Assembly: GCA_010092885.1 (NCBI GenBank)
Contig: JAADYX010000111.1
Location: forward strand, 1-44,279
Direction: 5' to 3'
Length of the DNA stretch: 44,279 nucleotides
From: Chloroflexota bacterium
GTDB lineage: Bacteria > Chloroflexota > Anaerolineae > Aggregatilineales > UBA3940
A model generated the notes under the pieces. That model had not been told where the DNA came from. It did not search any database and saw only the letters and a list, made by a program, of their open reading frames with translations. Shown here one piece after another: positions 34,944 through 44,232 of the stretch. Within the stretch, counting starts at the first letter, position 1; each line of letters begins with the position of its first letter. The translations under genes were made by a program, and so were the position numbers.

Positions 34944-35823
34944 CGATCTGCTCGCCGTCGACTCGGTGACTTTGCAGGTTGAGCCGGGCGAGGTGCTGGC
35001 CCTGCTCGGGCCGAACGGCGCGGGCAAGACAACCACCGTCCGCATGCTGACCTCCATCCTCAAGCCGACCGCCGGGTCCGCTTCCGTGGCGGGTTACGAC
35101 GTGGTCAAACACGCCCAACAGGTGCGGGCCCATGTCGGCATCCTGACGGAGGCACACGGCCTGTATCTGCGGCAGGCGGGCCGTGAGTATCTGGATTTCT
35201 ACGGTGCACTGTACGGCATCGAAGCCGGCCAACGCGCACGCCGTGCCGAACGCCTGACTGAGCGCTTCGGCCTGTTGGAGGCCCTCGATCGTCGCATCGG
35301 CGAATACTCCAAGGGGATGCGGCAGAAGCTGGCACTTGTCCGTGCTTTGCTCCACGATCCCCCCGTGCTGCTGCTTGACGAGCCGACCTCTGCCATGGAT
35401 CCGCACAGTGCCCGGCAGGTGCGCGATGCGATCAAGGATCTGCGCGGTGATGGCCGCTGCATCATCCTGACCACCCACAACCTCAACGAGGCAGAAGAAC
35501 TCGCCGACCGGATCGCCATTATCCGCAAGGGCACCATTGTCGCGCGGGGCACCCCTCTGGAACTCAAGGCGCGTTTGCTCGGTCCCCCGCTGCTGGAGGT
35601 GCGCTTCGGCGGTGAGGTCAACGGCCTGGTTGAGAACATGGCCGACCTCGTCGAGATCGACAGCCACGGACACAACTGGGTCCGCTACCGGACGCCGGAA
35701 CCATCCCGCACCAATCCGATCCTCATCAAGCAGCTTGCCGCTGAAGGTGTGGATGTGGTCACGCTCAGTGAAGTCTCGCAGAGCCTGGAAGAGGTCTATC
35801 TGCGCGTAGTGAATGAGAACTAG
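34909..35823 (+). CDS. ABC transporter ATP-binding protein
   Basis: 304 residues. Walker A is LLGPNGAGKTT (residues 33-42), the Q-loop region GILTEAHGLYLRQ, the signature YSKGMRQK (variant of LSGGQ, usual in DrrA/CcmA/NatA-type exporters), Walker B VLLLDEPTSAMDP and the H-loop ILTTHNLNEAEELADR. It powers the permease encoded next. The start overlaps the Lgt-like gene by 35 bp. The C-terminal ~90 residues form an extra domain like that of NatA-type ATPases. Confidence 0.95.
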   Translation: MIETNGLTKQFDDLLAVDSVTLQVEPGEVLALLGPNGAGKTTTVRMLTSILKPTAGSASVAGYDVVKHAQQVRAHVGILTEAHGLYLRQAGREYLDFYGALYGIEAGQRARRAERLTERFGLLEALDRRIGEYSKGMRQKLALVRALLHDPPVLLLDEPTSAMDPHSARQVRDAIKDLRGDGRCIILTTHNLNEAEELADRIAIIRKGTIVARGTPLELKARLLGPPLLEVRFGGEVNGLVENMADLVEIDSHGHNWVRYRTPEPSRTNPILIKQLAAEGVDVVTLSEVSQSLEEVYLRVVNEN

Positions 35824-35825
35824 CC

Positions 35826-37334
35826 ATGCAGACGATGCTAACGCCCACATCCATAGAAGAGACGCGCAGTCCGTTTGTCCGCTGGCTGCTGCTGACCCGC
35901 TGGAACCTGGCCCGCGCCCTGATCATCACCCGGCGTGAGGTCACCGACATGCTGCGTGACTGGCGCATCCTGGCCCCGATCTTCATCCTGACGGTTGTTT
36001 TCCCCTTCATCGCCAATTGGGGCGCCGGGCGCATCGTGAACTACGTTGAGCAGTTCGAAGCTGCCATCATCGGGGAACGCCTGATTCCCTTTCTGCTGTT
36101 AGTGGTCGGCTTCTTTCCGATCTCCTTCTCGCTGATTATCGCGCTGGAAAGCTTCGCCGGGGAGAAAGAGCGGCGCAGCCTGGAACCCCTGCTGGATACA
36201 CCGCTCACCGATCTACAGCTGTATATCGGCAAGATCCTGGCGTCGGTCGTGCCGCCGCTGGCGGCCAGCGCCCTGGGGATCACGGTCTACCTGGTCGGGG
36301 TGTTCATCAGTGTCGACTACCGCCCACCGCTTATTCTGCTTGTGCAGGTCTTCAGCCTGACGGCCATGCAGGCCATCCTGATGGTGGCGGGGGCGGTGGT
36401 GGTCTCCAGCCAGGCGACCAGCGTGCGAGCGGCCAATCTCCTGGCGAGTTTCATCATCATACCGGTGGCGTTTCTCATTCAGCTGGAAGCCTTTATCATG
36501 TTCCTGGCAGCCTACAGTGTGCTGTGGTGGGTGCTGCTGGGCATTGTGGTGATCACCGTGGTGCTCCTGCGGATGGGTGTGCGCAGCTTCAACCGCGAAG
36601 AGCTGCTCGGCCGTGATATCGACGAACTCGATCTCTATAAGGGCATGCGCAGGCTCGGCGCGATGATTGTGGCCAAACGTGACGATCCGGCGCAGCGGCG
36701 TTCGCCGTGGGCATGGTACCGCGATGAAGTGCTTGCCCAGGTGCCCCGCCTGTGGATGCCTGCTCTGCTGACGCTGGTTAGCATGGGGATATCCCTGGTT
36801 GTCGGCATCCAGTACGCCGAACAGTTCCCCATCCCGGAAGAGATGGTGGCTGTTGAAGACTGGGAAGAGCAGTTCCCCACCCTGCTCGGTGAGGCCGGCC
36901 TGACGGGCGTCGGCGGCGTGGTGCGAGTCGTCTTCCAGAATGCCCGCGCTATCCTGATCGGTGGCGGGTTGGGCATGTTCACCCTGGGGATCGGTATGGT
37001 GCTTGTCGCGATGCTGCCCTTCGGCATTATCGGGTTTGTCTTTGCGCAGGTAAGCACGCTGGGCATCGACCCGAGCCTGCTCTATGCTGCGCTGATCCCG
37101 CACAGCATCATCGAGATACCGGCTATCCTGCTCGCGTCGGCGGCCTTCATCCGGCTGGGTGCCAGTGTGATCGCACCGCCGCCAGACAAGACCATCGGCC
37201 AGGGGTGGATGGTTGCGCTCGCTGACACAATCCGTCTGAGTGTGGGGCTTGTGCTGCCTTTGTTCATCATCGCGGCGGTGATCGAAGTGTTCATCACGCC
37301 GCAGATCGTGTTGAGCCAGGCGGCTGGCCTGTGA
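35826..37334 (+). CDS. ABC-2 type permease fused to a SpoIIM (DUF95)-like membrane domain
   Basis: 502 residues. Residues 25-260 form an ABC-2/NatB-like permease: an ITRREVTDMLRDWRI start, a first helix, a long loop with ESFAGEKERRSLEPLLDTPL, and five or six helices. After a charged linker (about 255-300), residues ~305-500 form a second membrane domain with NARAILIGGGLGMFTLGIG and PHSIIEIPAILLASAAFIRL. That pattern is the SpoIIM/DUF95 signature (HGxxElpAI). SpoIIM proteins assist membrane or wall remodelling in sporulation and occur in non-sporulators with unknown roles. It lies 2 bp after the ATPase and overlaps the MBL gene by 4 bp. No sporulation gene is near. Confidence 0.8.
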   Translation: MQTMLTPTSIEETRSPFVRWLLLTRWNLARALIITRREVTDMLRDWRILAPIFILTVVFPFIANWGAGRIVNYVEQFEAAIIGERLIPFLLLVVGFFPISFSLIIALESFAGEKERRSLEPLLDTPLTDLQLYIGKILASVVPPLAASALGITVYLVGVFISVDYRPPLILLVQVFSLTAMQAILMVAGAVVVSSQATSVRAANLLASFIIIPVAFLIQLEAFIMFLAAYSVLWWVLLGIVVITVVLLRMGVRSFNREELLGRDIDELDLYKGMRRLGAMIVAKRDDPAQRRSPWAWYRDEVLAQVPRLWMPALLTLVSMGISLVVGIQYAEQFPIPEEMVAVEDWEEQFPTLLGEAGLTGVGGVVRVVFQNARAILIGGGLGMFTLGIGMVLVAMLPFGIIGFVFAQVSTLGIDPSLLYAALIPHSIIEIPAILLASAAFIRLGASVIAPPPDKTIGQGWMVALADTIRLSVGLVLPLFIIAAVIEVFITPQIVLSQAAGL

Positions 37335-38095
37335 CACCCCGCCTCGTCATCCTGGGGACGGCGGCCGTGGGCCCCGATGTGGACCACGAGAACACGCACA
37401 TGGCCTTGGAAGGCACCAACGGCGTCTATCTCATCGATTGTGTGGGCCTTCCGTTGGCGCGCCTAAAGCACGCAGGCATCGACCACGAGAAACTGCGCGG
37501 CATCATCCTGACGCACTTCCACCCCGATCATGTGGCAGCCGTCCCCGGACTGCTGCTCTCCTTGTGGATCATGGGGCGAACCGACCCCCTGCACATCTAT
37601 GGGCTGAGCCACTGCCTGAACCGAGTCGAGCAGATGATGGGCTTCTACCACTGGGAAAAGTGGAACGGGTTCTTCCCGGTCGTCTTTCATCATCTGCCCC
37701 CGCGGGAGGGCGTGCAGCTCCTTGACACGACCGATTTCACGATCTATGCCTCACCCGTACGCCATTACGTGCCGACCATCGGCGTGCGGGTGGTGGTCAA
37801 ACAAACCGACTACATCATGGCCTACTCCGGTGATACCATTCCATGCCCGGAGACTGTGCGCCTTGCCTACAACGCCGACCTGCTGATCCATGAGGCAACC
37901 GGTGACGAACCGCTCGGGCATTCCAGCGCAGCACAGGCAGGGGCCATCGCCAAGGAGGCGCGCGCCAAGCGCCTCGGGCTGATCCACTACCCGGTGTGGA
38001 ACGCCCGCACCGCCCATCTGGTCGATGAGGCACGGGCAACGTTCGGCGAGCGGGTCTTTTTGTGTGAGGATATGATGTCTATCCCGCTGGGGTAG
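37331..38095 (+). CDS. Metallo-beta-lactamase-fold hydrolase (RNase Z-like)
   Basis: 254 residues from GTG 37331, overlapping the permease stop (GTGA). The metal motif is THFHPDH (H62, H64, D66, H67), with further ligands in SPVRHYVPTIG, YSGDT and LGLIHYP. The YSGDT and RHYVPTIGVRV segments resemble the RNase Z/arylsulfatase branch. It lacks an obvious tRNA-binding exosite, so it may cleave a phosphodiester or sulfate ester rather than tRNA. Its position, coupled to a lipid-synthase and ABC-exporter operon, suggests work on an envelope metabolite; that is inference. Confidence 0.82.
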   Translation: MTPRLVILGTAAVGPDVDHENTHMALEGTNGVYLIDCVGLPLARLKHAGIDHEKLRGIILTHFHPDHVAAVPGLLLSLWIMGRTDPLHIYGLSHCLNRVEQMMGFYHWEKWNGFFPVVFHHLPPREGVQLLDTTDFTIYASPVRHYVPTIGVRVVVKQTDYIMAYSGDTIPCPETVRLAYNADLLIHEATGDEPLGHSSAAQAGAIAKEARAKRLGLIHYPVWNARTAHLVDEARATFGERVFLCEDMMSIPLG

Positions 38096-38102
38096 GGGGT
38101 GT

Positions 38103-38489
38103 CTAGCTGGCTGAGCGTTCGCGGCGTAGCCACGCCAGCGCAGCCTCTTCGCCGTCGAATACGCGGAAGGTGTGAGCGTACTCGCCGAACGACCCCATCA
38201 GCCCGAATGCCATCGACAGGGCCGGGCCGCCGCCGACAATCGCCAACCGCGAGGCAGCGAAGTGTGCTGTTGAGCTGGGCATCGGGATGCCATTGGAGGC
38301 TTCAAGGAAGTTCATGAACGAACGGGCGAAATCAAAGCGTCTGAGGTCAACATACACAAACAGGGGTTCGCGGCGCTCGATCAGCTCGTGCAGCTCATCG
38401 GTGAGCGCCTTGATCTCCTCGCGGGTAACCGGATCGCTGATGGTCACCTTGTGCATGTCGTCGTCAAATGGCTCAATGGTGCAGGGCAT
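38103..38489 (-). CDS. STAS/SpoIIAA-like domain protein
   Basis: 128 residues. The pattern of a beta strand, a helix (TREEIKALTDELHELIERRE), then LFVYVDLRRFDF and a late LAIVGGGPALSMAFGLM segment resembles SpoIIAA-like STAS proteins (PF11964-type). These bind partners or small hydrophobic ligands. No conserved phosphorylated Ser/Thr could be assigned, so a role as anti-anti-sigma factor is not shown. The ribosome site is TAGGAGAC. It converges with the MBL gene (7 bp apart) and is divergent from the transglycosylase gene. Confidence 0.6.
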   Translation of the reverse strand: MPCTIEPFDDDMHKVTISDPVTREEIKALTDELHELIERREPLFVYVDLRRFDFARSFMNFLEASNGIPMPSSTAHFAASRLAIVGGGPALSMAFGLMGSFGEYAHTFRVFDGEEAALAWLRRERSAS

Positions 38490-38655
38490 GCCCGTCTCCT
38501 ACTCTGGTGGTCGCTGGGCTAATGATACCCGATCTATTGGATAAAAAGCGTGTTAAATCCCGGTGTGGCGGTTGCGGATGGCGCGCGACGTTCGTAAACT
38601 TATAACGGTATAGTGTGAACATGTGTTCTAAACAGGGTGTGAGCAGTTAGGACCT

Positions 38656-39414
38656 ATGGGAAAAACCAACCTGAAAAACAAAGTGCCGCGCCGTTCACGG
38701 CGTACGCTGGCTATCGAGCTCCTTTTCTTCGCGTCACTGGCGGTGTTCGGCTTTGCGCTGGTTACCAGCCTGATCACGCTTAACCGCGCCGATGACAGCG
38801 GCGGCATCTCGATCCGCGAGTTCATTCCCGGTGTGGCCGCGCAGGAGCCTGAACCCGTGAATGCGTTTGGCCTGTTTGAGCGCACCAGCACGCGAGAAAC
38901 GCTCGAACCGAGTGTCTCGCCGATATTCACGCCGTCTGTACAGTATTGGGCGGATGACATCATGCGCTGGTCAGCCCAGCACGGTGTTGACCCCAACCTC
39001 GCGGCGACCGTCATGCAGATCGAGTCATGTGGCTGGCAGTCCGCCGAGTCCAGTGCTGGGGCGATGGGCCTGTTCCAGGTGATGCCGTTCCACTTCACGG
39101 CGGGTGAACAACCTTACGATCCCGATACAAACGCCCGGCGCGGGCTGGCCTATCTGAAGGCGGGCCTTGAGATCGCCGGTGGGCACGCCGGTCTGGCCAT
39201 GGCTGGCTACAACGGCGGCCACAGCGTGATCAATCGGGACTACACCAACTGGGCTGGTGAAACGCAGCGCTACTATCGTTGGGGAACCGGCATCTACCGG
39301 GAAGCATCCGCCGGGTGGGAGAGCAGCCCCACACTGCAAAACTGGCTGACCACAGGCGGTGCCTCACTGTGCGCGCAGGCCGAGGCCCAGCTTAACCTGA
39401 CCCAAAGCCGCTGA
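38656..39414 (+). CDS. Membrane-anchored lytic transglycosylase (SLT domain)
   Basis: 252 residues. A basic N-terminus (RRSRRTLAIE) precedes one membrane helix at about residues 19-42, then a linker rich in Pro, Glu and Thr. The SLT goose-lysozyme-like domain runs from about residue 95. Its catalytic Glu is in ATVMQIESCGW (E123), followed by the family motif AGAMGLFQVMPF, then RRGLAYLKAGLE and GLAMAGYNGG. It cuts the peptidoglycan glycan strand with formation of 1,6-anhydro ends, outside the membrane. This implies that the organism has at least some murein. A possible -10 (TATAGT, 38607) precedes it; the 166-bp upstream gap shows no strong promoter. Confidence 0.9.
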   Translation: MGKTNLKNKVPRRSRRTLAIELLFFASLAVFGFALVTSLITLNRADDSGGISIREFIPGVAAQEPEPVNAFGLFERTSTRETLEPSVSPIFTPSVQYWADDIMRWSAQHGVDPNLAATVMQIESCGWQSAESSAGAMGLFQVMPFHFTAGEQPYDPDTNARRGLAYLKAGLEIAGGHAGLAMAGYNGGHSVINRDYTNWAGETQRYYRWGTGIYREASAGWESSPTLQNWLTTGGASLCAQAEAQLNLTQSR

Positions 39415-39434
39415 CACCCGGCTGCAGCCGGGTG
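39415..39434 (+). repeat. 20-bp palindrome after the transglycosylase gene, possible terminator
   Basis: CACCCGGC-TGCA-GCCGGGTG starts one base after the stop. There is no T tract, so termination would be weak. Confidence 0.5.
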
Positions 39435-39456
39435 GTGTCGCGATCCGTCCGTGTGG

Positions 39457-39462
39457 TACAAT
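39457..39462 (+). promoter_or_regulatory. Possible -10 box of lon
   Basis: TACAAT preceded by TGTGG, about 70 bp before the lon ATG. No good -35 is seen, and no CIRCE or HspR-type (HAIR) heat-shock operator was found. Confidence 0.3.
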
Positions 39463-39532
39463 CTCGCCGATATGTAAGCAGTTCCCCGCGCATGTGCATC
39501 GGATGTGATCACAGCGCGGAGACGGAGCACCT

Positions 39533-42019
39533 ATGGCTGATGTAGACGAGATCCCGCACGACCTAACAGAAGCCCCCGACGAACTGCCAATCCTGCCCCT
39601 GCGAGGCCTTGTTGTATATCCCTATACCGCAGTCCCGCTGCTTGTGGGGCAGCCGCGGTCCATCCGGCTCATCGATGAGTTGATGAAAACCGAGGACCGC
39701 ATGATTGGGCTGGTTGCCAGCTTCGACCCGGAGAACGAAATGCCGGGCCCGGATGAGATCCATGCGGTGGGCACAGTCGGGGTTATCCACCGGATCTTCC
39801 GTGCACCTGACGGAACCATCCGGCTGTTAGTGCAGGGACTGGAACGCATGCGCGTGCTCGACTACGTGGCCACGGATCCCTTCCTGCGGGCTCGTGTTGA
39901 GATCATAGGCGATGCCCCAAAGGACGGATCATACGACGAAGTTGAGATCGAGGCGCTGACGCGCAATATAAGCGAACAGTTTGAGCGGCTGTCCGATCTT
40001 TCACCGGACATCCCGACTGAGATGATCGCTTCAACCCTTGAGCTCAACGATCCGCTGCATAAGGTCTACTCCATTGCGACCTATGCCCGCATGGATCTGG
40101 CCGACTCGCAGCGCCTGTTGGAAACCGATGCCCTTGTCGACAAGATGCATCTGCTGGTCAAGCTCCTTGAAAACGAGCTTGAGGTGCTTGAACTCGGCCA
40201 GAAGATCCGGGCAGACGCGCAGTCAGAGATCGACAAGGTGCAGCGCGAGTACTATCTGCGCGAGCAGATGAAGATCATCCAGCGCGAGTTGGGCGAATCC
40301 GATGGCACACAGGCCGATGCCGAGGAGTTCCGCCGGCGCATCAGCCGGGCGGGCATGCCGGAAGAAGCACGCAAAGAGGCGCTGCGTGAGCTGGAACGCC
40401 TGACGCGCGTCCCGCCTGCTTCCGCCGAATATGGCGTCATACGGACCTATCTGGACGTGTTGACCAGCCTGCCGTGGGCTTCCATGACGGAGGACAATCT
40501 GGATGTTGCCCACGCGCGTGCTGTCCTCGATGAGGATCACTACGGGCTGGACGACATCAAAGAGCGCATTCTTGAGTTCCTGGCGGTGCGCAAGCTGCGT
40601 CAGGAGCGCTCAGGCGAACGCGGTGATGAACCGCAGGATGTGATCCGCCGCGAACGTGAAGGCGTGATCCTGTGTTTCGTTGGGCCGCCGGGCGTAGGCA
40701 AAACGTCACTGGGTGCGTCCATTGCCCGCGCGATGGGTCGTAAGTTCGTGCGGATGAGTTTGGGCGGCGTCCGTGATGAAGCCGAGATCCGCGGCCACCG
40801 CCGCACGTACATCGGTGCGATGCCGGGCCGCCTGATCCAGGCTCTGCGCCGGGTCGGCAGCCGCAACCCGCTGATCATGCTTGATGAGGTCGACAAGCTC
40901 GGCGCGGACTTCCGGGGTGACCCGGCCTCCGCCCTGCTTGAGGTGCTCGACCCCGAGCAGAATCGCGAGTTCCGCGACCACTATCTGGATGTGGCCTTTG
41001 ATCTCTCGCAGGTGATGTTCATCACCACAGCCAACATCCTGGAGGCGATCCCCGGTCCGCTGCGTGATCGCATGGAGATCCTGCGGCTCACCGGCTATAC
41101 CGACCGGGAGAAAATGCACATTGCGCACCGGTATCTGGTGCCCCGTCAAATCAGTGAAAACGGCCTGCATCCCGAGGAGATCGACTTCACCGATGCCGCT
41201 CTGCTGACCCTGATCCACGACTACACGCGTGAGGCTGGGGTCCGCAATCTGGAGCGCGAGATCGGATCGGTATGCCGCAAGGCGGTGACACGCATCGCGG
41301 AAGGCAAAATCGACTCGCTGGCCGTTGGCCCGGACGAGGTGCGCGACCTGCTCGGCAAGCCCAAGTTCTACCCGATCACAGAGGTCGGCGAGCGCGTCTC
41401 GATACCCGGTGTGGTGACGGGCCTCGTGTGGACTCCGGTCGGCGGCGATGTGGTCTTTGTGGAAGCAACGCAGATGCCCGGCAAGAAGGGGTTCATGCTC
41501 ACCGGCCAGCTGGGCGAGGTCATGAAGGAAAGTGCTCAGGCGGCGCTTAGCTATGTACGGTCCCACAGTGAGGACCTTGGCGTGGCCGCTGACTGGTTCG
41601 ACGAGCACGATATCCACCTGCACGTGCCAGCCGGTGCCGTGCCTAAGGATGGGCCTTCAGCGGGCATCACGATGGTGACCGCGCTGGCCTCTCTGGCAAC
41701 CGGCTATGTGACGGGCACCGGTGTGGCCATGACGGGCGAGATCACGCTGCGGGGCAGGGTGCTGCCTGTGGGCGGCGTTAAGGAAAAAGTGCTGGCCGCT
41801 CACCGTTTTGGCGTGCGGACTGTGTTACTGCCGCATCGCAATGAAAAGGACCTCGACGACATCCCGGCTGAGGTGCGCGATGCGCTCGACTTCATTTTTG
41901 TGGACCGGGTTGATCAGGTGTTGGAGGCCGTCCTGATGGATGGGGCTGTCCAGGATCCGACCAGCCCGCACCTAGCTATTGGAGAGACTGCCAGTGCCCA
42001 AAGTGATGATCGTGGATGA
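39533..42019 (+). CDS. lon: ATP-dependent protease La (Lon)
   Basis: 828 residues. The N-terminal substrate-binding domain begins [21 protein letters not shown] coiled-coil region includes [20 protein letters not shown]. The AAA+ module has Walker [14 protein letters not shown] (about residue 383), Walker [14 protein letters not shown] and the arginine region [16 protein letters not shown]. The protease domain has the catalytic serine in [12 protein letters not shown] (about S709) and the lysine in [12 protein letters not shown] (about K752). It degrades misfolded and regulatory proteins. It overlaps the response regulator gene by 26 bp and has a GACGGAG ribosome site. Confidence 0.97.
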   Translation: MADVDEIPHDLTEAPDELPILPLRGLVVYPYTAVPLLVGQPRSIRLIDELMKTEDRMIGLVASFDPENEMPGPDEIHAVGTVGVIHRIFRAPDGTIRLLVQGLERMRVLDYVATDPFLRARVEIIGDAPKDGSYDEVEIEALTRNISEQFERLSDLSPDIPTEMIASTLELNDPLHKVYSIATYARMDLADSQRLLETDALVDKMHLLVKLLENELEVLELGQKIRADAQSEIDKVQREYYLREQMKIIQRELGESDGTQADAEEFRRRISRAGMPEEARKEALRELERLTRVPPASAEYGVIRTYLDVLTSLPWASMTEDNLDVAHARAVLDEDHYGLDDIKERILEFLAVRKLRQERSGERGDEPQDVIRREREGVILCFVGPPGVGKTSLGASIARAMGRKFVRMSLGGVRDEAEIRGHRRTYIGAMPGRLIQALRRVGSRNPLIMLDEVDKLGADFRGDPASALLEVLDPEQNREFRDHYLDVAFDLSQVMFITTANILEAIPGPLRDRMEILRLTGYTDREKMHIAHRYLVPRQISENGLHPEEIDFTDAALLTLIHDYTREAGVRNLEREIGSVCRKAVTRIAEGKIDSLAVGPDEVRDLLGKPKFYPITEVGERVSIPGVVTGLVWTPVGGDVVFVEATQMPGKKGFMLTGQLGEVMKESAQAALSYVRSHSEDLGVAADWFDEHDIHLHVPAGAVPKDGPSAGITMVTALASLATGYVTGTGVAMTGEITLRGRVLPVGGVKEKVLAAHRFGVRTVLLPHRNEKDLDDIPAEVRDALDFIFVDRVDQVLEAVLMDGAVQDPTSPHLAIGETASAQSDDRG

Positions 42020-42353
42020 CGACCGGACAACCACCGGTCTGTTGCAAACCCTGCTCGAACTAGACGGCTTTGAGGTGGTCACCACTGGTGACCCCGACAG
42101 CGCGCTGCAGCAGGCGACATCGATCCTGCCGGATGCATTTCTGATCGATTTTTACCTGGCCGATAAGGAAGGCACCACCTTCGTCCGCCAGATCAGGCAG
42201 CATGCCGCACTCAGCGGTGTGCCGGTTATTATGACATCCGGGCTGGATCATGAACAGGATGCGCTGGACGCGGGCGCCAACCTGTTCCTCATCAAGCCGT
42301 TCGAGCCAAGCCAGCTTATTGTTGAACTGAACAGACTGATACACAACACGTAA
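41994..42353 (+). CDS. Single-domain response regulator (CheY-like receiver)
   Basis: 119 residues from GTG 41994, 7 nt after GGAGAG and inside the end of lon. All receiver residues are present: acidic pocket D8-D10 (IVDDD), phospho-acceptor D52 in [10 protein letters not shown], switch T81 in VIMTSG and K101 in FLIKPFEP. There is no output domain, so it must act by protein contact. No histidine kinase lies in the window. Translation is likely coupled to lon. The next gene starts 38 bp downstream. Confidence 0.92.
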   Translation: MPKVMIVDDDRTTTGLLQTLLELDGFEVVTTGDPDSALQQATSILPDAFLIDFYLADKEGTTFVRQIRQHAALSGVPVIMTSGLDHEQDALDAGANLFLIKPFEPSQLIVELNRLIHNT

Positions 42354-42391
42354 GCCTCACCTATTATGAGTACTACGAGGAGGAAGACCGA

Positions 42392-44188
42392 TTGGCTAAG
42401 AACAAGCGGTCTCGTAAGCAGTGGTACCGGATGGACTTACACCTCCATACCCCTGCATCGAGCGATTACCAGGAAGACGACGTAACATACCTATCCATTA
42501 TTCAACAGGGCGAGCGCCGTGGTCTCAACATTCTGGCATTTACAGACCACAACACTGTGCGCGGCTACCGTGAAATGCTTGATGAGATCGAGCGGCTGAA
42601 CTGGCTGGAGTCGCTGGGCCGTATGACCCCCGAAGAGGAATACCGCCTGAGCGAATACCGCCGCCTGATGGACCGCATGCTCATCCTGCCCGGCTTCGAA
42701 TTTACGGCGACCTTCGGCTTTCACGTATTGGGCCTCTTCCCGCCGGAGACGGAAGTCCGCCAGATCGAACACCTGCTGCTGGACCTGCGCGTTCCGCCCG
42801 AGTCGCTGGACTCCGGCGAGACGAACGTCGGTGCCACGACGGATGTCTTAACCGCTTATGCGGCCATCCGGGAGGCAGGCGGCCTTGTCATTGCGGCGCA
42901 CGCCAATTCCAACAACGGCGTCGCGATGCGCGGCTTCCCGCTGGGCGGCCAGACTCGCATCGCCTACACACAGGATCCGAACCTGCACTGCCTGGAAGTG
43001 ACCGACCTGGAAAGGCGCGGCTCGCGGACAACCCGCCGCTTTTTTGACGGATCCAAGCCGGAATACCCGCGGCCCATGCGCTGCATTCAGGGCTCGGATG
43101 CCCACCGTCTCGTGCGGGATCCCAACAACGGGAAGAATCTGGGCGTGGGCGAGCGCGTCACTGAGGTCCTGCTGCCGGAGCTGAGCTTCGACGCACTCTA
43201 TGATGTGCTCAGCAGCAACGACTTCACCCTGACCCGCCCCTACCGTGGGTCAACAGCGCCCTACGATCACATTCTGGCTGCCCGGCAGGAAGGCCCCTCG
43301 ATTGTGCAGGCCTTCCATGAGAGCGCAGCCAAGCGCGGCGGCCACCTCTATTCGGTCATCTCGGATGTGTGTGCCTTCGCCAACACCAACGGCGGCACGA
43401 TCTATGTTGGTGTGCCAGCCGACAAGCGCAAGAAGCCTGTCGGCCTGAAGAATATCAACCAATCCCTCAAGCAGATCGAGGAGGAGGTTGAGCGCCGCAT
43501 CACGCCGCCCATTGAGGCTGCACTGGACATCCTGAATACCGAAGGTACACAGGTGATCCGGGTGCAGGTGCCGCGCGGTGACGACCCGCCCTACGCCATC
43601 GACGGCAACAAGATCTACGTGCGCGATGACGAGGAAACCAGCTCGGCTGTGCGTGATGAGATCGTGCAACTGGTGGTCCGTGGCCTTGGCCAGAACGGTC
43701 ACGGGGCCAATCACGATGCCATTGTCGAGGAACAGCCGGAAGCCTACGAGGAGACACCTTCCCACCGGGATGAGGATCGCAGCGCACAACCTGCCCCGCC
43801 TGAACCCGAAGACGAGGATCAACTGCTCGCACCGCGCACGGGCGTGGAGATCATTGCTACGGAGAAGCGCAAGAACACCCTGTATCACCACGTCAGGGAT
43901 TTGCGCAACGGCAACATCGTCCGCAACGTGACACGGCAGTCAGCGCGCAAGCTGTGGCACTATGCCATCCTTGAGGTGGAAGACAACCCCGTAGACCCGG
44001 ATCAACTCGAATGGCACGACGATATCGCGCTGGTCAAGAGCTACCATGTGGCCGGGCGCAAGCGCTATGATCTGGCCATGCGTCACAAGGGGCGTCTGCG
44101 TGTGTTCTACGGCGTCACTGACGACGGCATTCAGGACGGCGTGCATGATGTCTGGCGTGATCTGCTGGGCCTCGAACACGAAGAGTGA
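42392..44188 (+). CDS. PHP-domain / AlbA_2 (Schlafen-like) fusion protein with unknown C-terminal domain
   Basis: 598 residues from TTG 42392, with a strong GAGGAGGAAG site; no ATG fits better. Residues 12-275 form a PHP metallohydrolase domain: RMDLHLHTPASSDY (H17, H19), FTDHNTVRGY (D52, H53), PGFEFTATFGFHVLGLF, VIAAHANSNNGV and QGSDAHRL. Residues ~292-426 match the AlbA_2 domain: VISDVCAFANTNGGTIYVGV, then ITPPIEAALDIL and IYVRDDEETSSAVRDEIVQL. An acidic, Pro-rich linker (430-485) leads to a ~110-residue C-terminal domain (RKNTLYHHVRDLRNGNIVRN, WHYAILEVE, RLRVFYGVTDDG) that I do not recognise. The PHP part suggests hydrolysis of phosphoesters, and AlbA_2 suggests nucleic acid binding. Its target is unknown. 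Confidence 0.85.
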   Translation: MAKNKRSRKQWYRMDLHLHTPASSDYQEDDVTYLSIIQQGERRGLNILAFTDHNTVRGYREMLDEIERLNWLESLGRMTPEEEYRLSEYRRLMDRMLILPGFEFTATFGFHVLGLFPPETEVRQIEHLLLDLRVPPESLDSGETNVGATTDVLTAYAAIREAGGLVIAAHANSNNGVAMRGFPLGGQTRIAYTQDPNLHCLEVTDLERRGSRTTRRFFDGSKPEYPRPMRCIQGSDAHRLVRDPNNGKNLGVGERVTEVLLPELSFDALYDVLSSNDFTLTRPYRGSTAPYDHILAARQEGPSIVQAFHESAAKRGGHLYSVISDVCAFANTNGGTIYVGVPADKRKKPVGLKNINQSLKQIEEEVERRITPPIEAALDILNTEGTQVIRVQVPRGDDPPYAIDGNKIYVRDDEETSSAVRDEIVQLVVRGLGQNGHGANHDAIVEEQPEAYEETPSHRDEDRSAQPAPPEPEDEDQLLAPRTGVEIIATEKRKNTLYHHVRDLRNGNIVRNVTRQSARKLWHYAILEVEDNPVDPDQLEWHDDIALVKSYHVAGRKRYDLAMRHKGRLRVFYGVTDDGIQDGVHDVWRDLLGLEHEE

Positions 44189-44209
44189 CCCATGACCAAA
44201 ACACCAACC

Positions 44210-44232
44210 GTGGGAGCCCCGGCGGCTCCCAC
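44210..44232 (+). repeat. Hairpin after the PHP/AlbA_2 gene, possible terminator
   Basis: GTGGGAGCC / GGCTCCCAC, 9-bp perfect stem, 5-nt loop, 21 bp past the stop. No T tract follows, so this is a weak terminator candidate. Confidence 0.45.
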
